Assembly: GCA_020650975.1 (NCBI GenBank)
Contig: JAIPMN010183703.1
Location: forward strand, 1-20,889
DNA from: Apostichopus californicus
Taxonomy: Eukaryota; Echinodermata; Holothuroidea; Aspidochirotida; Stichopodidae
Reading direction: 5' to 3'
Length of the DNA: 20,889 nt
Of this stretch, positions 19,601 through 20,889 are shown in pieces (position 1 is the first letter of the stretch; every line of letters starts with the position of its first letter). The position numbers and the translations under genes were made by a program. The notes under the pieces were generated by a model. That model saw nothing but the letters and a program-made list of their open reading frames with translations. It made no database searches and was not told where the DNA came from.

Positions 19601-20458
19601 CGTTAGTCTTGTTCAAGAATCAAGAGACCCTAGTATTAGTATCTTGTGTCTTCCTACAATGCAGATGATAGATTTTTTTATTAGCACTCCCGCAACAATC
19701 CTGAAAGTTTTAGTTCGTCAGGCGCGTAGCCAAGGGGGGCGCGAAGGGGGCAGCCGCCCCCCCCTGAGCATATTTTTTTTTTTTTTAATGTTTTTATGAT
19801 ATCGCTAGTAATTTCAAAAGAGAAAATGCTAAGATGCAACTTACAAGGCCTGGGAAGTGCCATTTCCAGCGATCTGGGAGGCATTTTCAGCCAAAATTTT
19901 CTTGTACGCATCGCGCCAACCCATGGTGGCGCTACGCTAAGATAGTTTGCAAAGCCGTATCTACGGCTCTGATAGTTGGCCTACTTTTCCGACCCTCCCT
20001 TGGCAAATTCCTGGCTACGCGCCTGTAGTTCTTACTAGTGTATCCTGATTAGGTTGTCCGATCTTAACCGTCAACTCAGAATATTAAATGTCTGAACTTT
20101 GGAAGAAAATTATATTTCATTTATCTTGGGCAAGACTACTTTCTCTCATGAAAACATTCTGAACATTTGAAGTGAATTGTCGTCCATTTTGGTCAGAACT
20201 CCTCCTTTTAGTTAATTAAGTTCCTGACCTTTTTTCCTGTTGTTTAGGGTTGGGGATAGGGGTTTGGGAGAGGGAGGAGGATGTACTCAAAAACATAGCT
20301 CTGAAAATGAAATTCATGTTTCTTTGTTCTATTCAGGTAAGAAGCAACCTCCAATTGGCTGCCTAGGGAAGCTCTTTGTTGTCCTATGTTTATTGTGGGG
20401 ATTCTACCACTTCATAAGAATTGGAGCCATTGTTAGCTCAGGTCCCATTTTTGCACAA
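16433..20458 (+). CDS. SEC22A: SEC22A/C-type vesicle-trafficking protein, 5' four coding exons, partial at window end
   Basis: Exons 16433-16608, 17522-17685, 19066-19257 and 20337-20458 splice into 654 nt (218 residues). The coding sequence continues past the window through a GTAAGT donor at 20459. Family knowledge: SEC22A and SEC22C are ER proteins with an N-terminal longin fold and multiple membrane spans, lacking the R-SNARE coil of SEC22B, and are linked to ER-Golgi transport. Seen here: [12 protein letters not shown] (10-21), [19 protein letters not shown] and [17 protein letters not shown], then KQRYNN and [12 protein letters not shown]. These align almost column by column with human SEC22A. 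A hydrophobic segment (about 184-210) starts the membrane region. Intron phases are 2, 1, 1 and 0. The start ATG has A at -3 and G at +4. The invertebrate gene may be ancestral to both SEC22A and SEC22C; wording matches SEC22A better. The usual length is about 300 residues, so roughly 85 are off-window. Confidence 0.93.
17522..17685 (+). CDS. SEC22A: SEC22A/C coding exon 2 (longin domain core)
   Basis: The acceptor is TTTTTCATCCACAG| and the donor is TTTA|GTAAGT. The exon encodes [20 protein letters not shown] (about 61-80), [14 protein letters not shown] and RPYALIEF, which is the most conserved block of the family. The ATG at 17481 and the bases up to 17521 are intronic and read open only by chance. 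Confidence 0.93.
17887..18250 (+). mobile_element. Kolobok/T2-like MITE, copy 3, in SEC22 intron 2
   Basis: This is the best-preserved copy at 364 bp, with TTAA at both ends (17887-17890 and 18247-18250). Its terminal inverted repeats are TTAAAGGCATTGAAGACTCG and, inverted, TTAAAGGGTGTGAAGACTCG. The TTAA duplication with an AGG start is the signature I know for T2/Kolobok elements; piggyBac also uses TTAA but normally starts CCY. It lies in the sense direction within the intron, and its internal reading frame is incidental. Confidence 0.88.
19066..19257 (+). CDS. SEC22A: SEC22A/C coding exon 3 (end of longin domain and linker)
   Basis: The acceptor is CCTTTTCCTGACAG| and the donor is CCCG|GTAAGT. 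After a split Asn codon the exon reads [16 protein letters not shown] and then [16 protein letters not shown], matching the family's KQRYNN and EIKLRPP blocks. The last third ([19 protein letters not shown]) is a variable acidic linker before the membrane region. Confidence 0.93.
19719..20025. mobile_element. hAT-type MITE in SEC22 intron 3
   Basis: A 307-bp element begins CAGGCGCGTAGCCA and ends with the exact complement TGGCTACGCGCCTG. It is flanked by TAGTTCGT (19711-19718) and TAGTTCTT (20026-20033), an 8-bp duplication matching at 7 of 8 positions. Near the left end is a GC-rich palindromic stretch (GGGGGC...GCCGCCCCCC) followed by a T14 run. Its internal block from about 19848 to 19945 is shared with the remnant at 467-611. 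It is non-coding. Confidence 0.88.
20247..20268 (+). repeat. Telomere-like quadruplex tract before SEC22 exon 4
   Basis: Four G runs (G3, G4, G4, G3) with loops TT, ATA and TTT lie about 70 bases upstream of the exon-4 acceptor at 20336. The short loops fit a stable quadruplex and place it near the expected branch-point zone. Confidence 0.5.
20337..20458 (+). CDS. SEC22A: SEC22A/C coding exon 4 (first membrane segment)
   Basis: The acceptor is TTTGTTCTATTCAG|GTAAG and the donor is GCACAA|GTAAGT. The exon encodes a short basic stretch (GKKQPP) and a hydrophobic run, [20 protein letters not shown], at the place where human SEC22A has its first transmembrane helix before a GFHAIESLLQ loop. The sequence itself is weakly conserved; position, phase and hydrophobicity support it. 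Confidence 0.8.
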
Positions 20459-20889
20459 GTAAGTTTGACACTAAAACTGTCTTCGATGACAAATGCAGCA
20501 GTCTAGATCTATTTATATAATGATAATGAATTTTGTATGTAATTTGCTGTAAAGTTTTTAATGAGTTGCAATATGGACTTGTTGTATTAAGGAAAATAAA
20601 TTCCAGTGAATGACATGGAGATGATCCCTGCTGCTGCTCCTGGGACAAATTTATTGTTTTCAAAGTGTCTCCTTCAGGTTTTTTTTATGTTGTCACCCAA
20701 ATCTTAGATTTTCAAATTTTAACTTCATCATGTAAGGCTAAGCTTATTGTGTCACTTCAATGAACAATGGTTATTATCTCAATACATTACATGTATAGAG
20801 ATGTTGTAACAGTAAGTGGGAATCTCTCCTCTCTAAAAAAAAGTTTCAGCGTCTTCATAAAAAGTTCGTTTTCTCTGGAATTTCAAGAG

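Noticed and set aside
19834-20028. Open frame of 64 codons in SEC22 intron 3
   Set aside because: It lies almost wholly inside the hAT-type MITE and reflects its non-coding sequence.
1-20889. tRNA, snRNA or SINE with an RNA polymerase III promoter
   Set aside because: No convincing paired A and B boxes or snRNA sequence was found on either strand by eye.

Overview
This is AT-rich, intron-containing metazoan nuclear DNA. It is full of short non-autonomous DNA transposons. The two genes and the repeat style fit a marine invertebrate deuterostome, and an echinoderm such as a sea cucumber is my best guess. That placement is inference, because nothing in the window is a species marker. I see no rRNA, tRNA, CRISPR or prokaryote-type operon structure.

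Two protein-coding genes lie on the + strand. The first is a complete hydroxylysine kinase (HYKK/AGPHD1) of four coding exons (4099-4468, 6399-6556, 7724-7910, 8541-8974). They splice cleanly into 382 codons and carry the HGD/DFD catalytic motifs of aminoglycoside phosphotransferase-like kinases. The second is the 5' part of a SEC22A/C-type vesicle-trafficking protein: coding exons 16433-16608, 17522-17685, 19066-19257 and 20337-20458 give 218 residues, and the rest lies beyond the window. Each start codon sits just downstream of a good splice acceptor, so both genes probably have an upstream non-coding first exon. The two genes have no evident functional link; one acts in cytosolic collagen-derived amino-acid breakdown, the other in ER-Golgi traffic.

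Layout: 1-4088 is non-coding upstream DNA with a fold-back, diverged inverted repeats, a hAT-type remnant, a Kolobok/T2-like MITE and a degenerate repeat block. 4099-8974 is HYKK, with a hAT-type MITE in intron 1 and G-rich tracts in introns 1 and 3. 8975-16400 is intergenic. It holds a second MITE copy, a 1.07-kb minisatellite of 13 units of about 82 bp with higher-order structure (11108-12180), a 512-bp terminal-inverted-repeat element (12551-13062), a short-repeat cluster (13580-14155), a DR1 nuclear-receptor-like site, and four TGACGTCA palindromes within 1.5 kb upstream of the SEC22 start. 16423-20889 is the SEC22 gene, with a third MITE copy in intron 2 and a hAT-type MITE with an 8-bp target duplication in intron 3.

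I found no wholly new system. The most distinctive signals are the higher-order minisatellite, the CRE cluster with an overlapping CCAAT box before SEC22, and the small transposon families with readable ends and target-site duplications.
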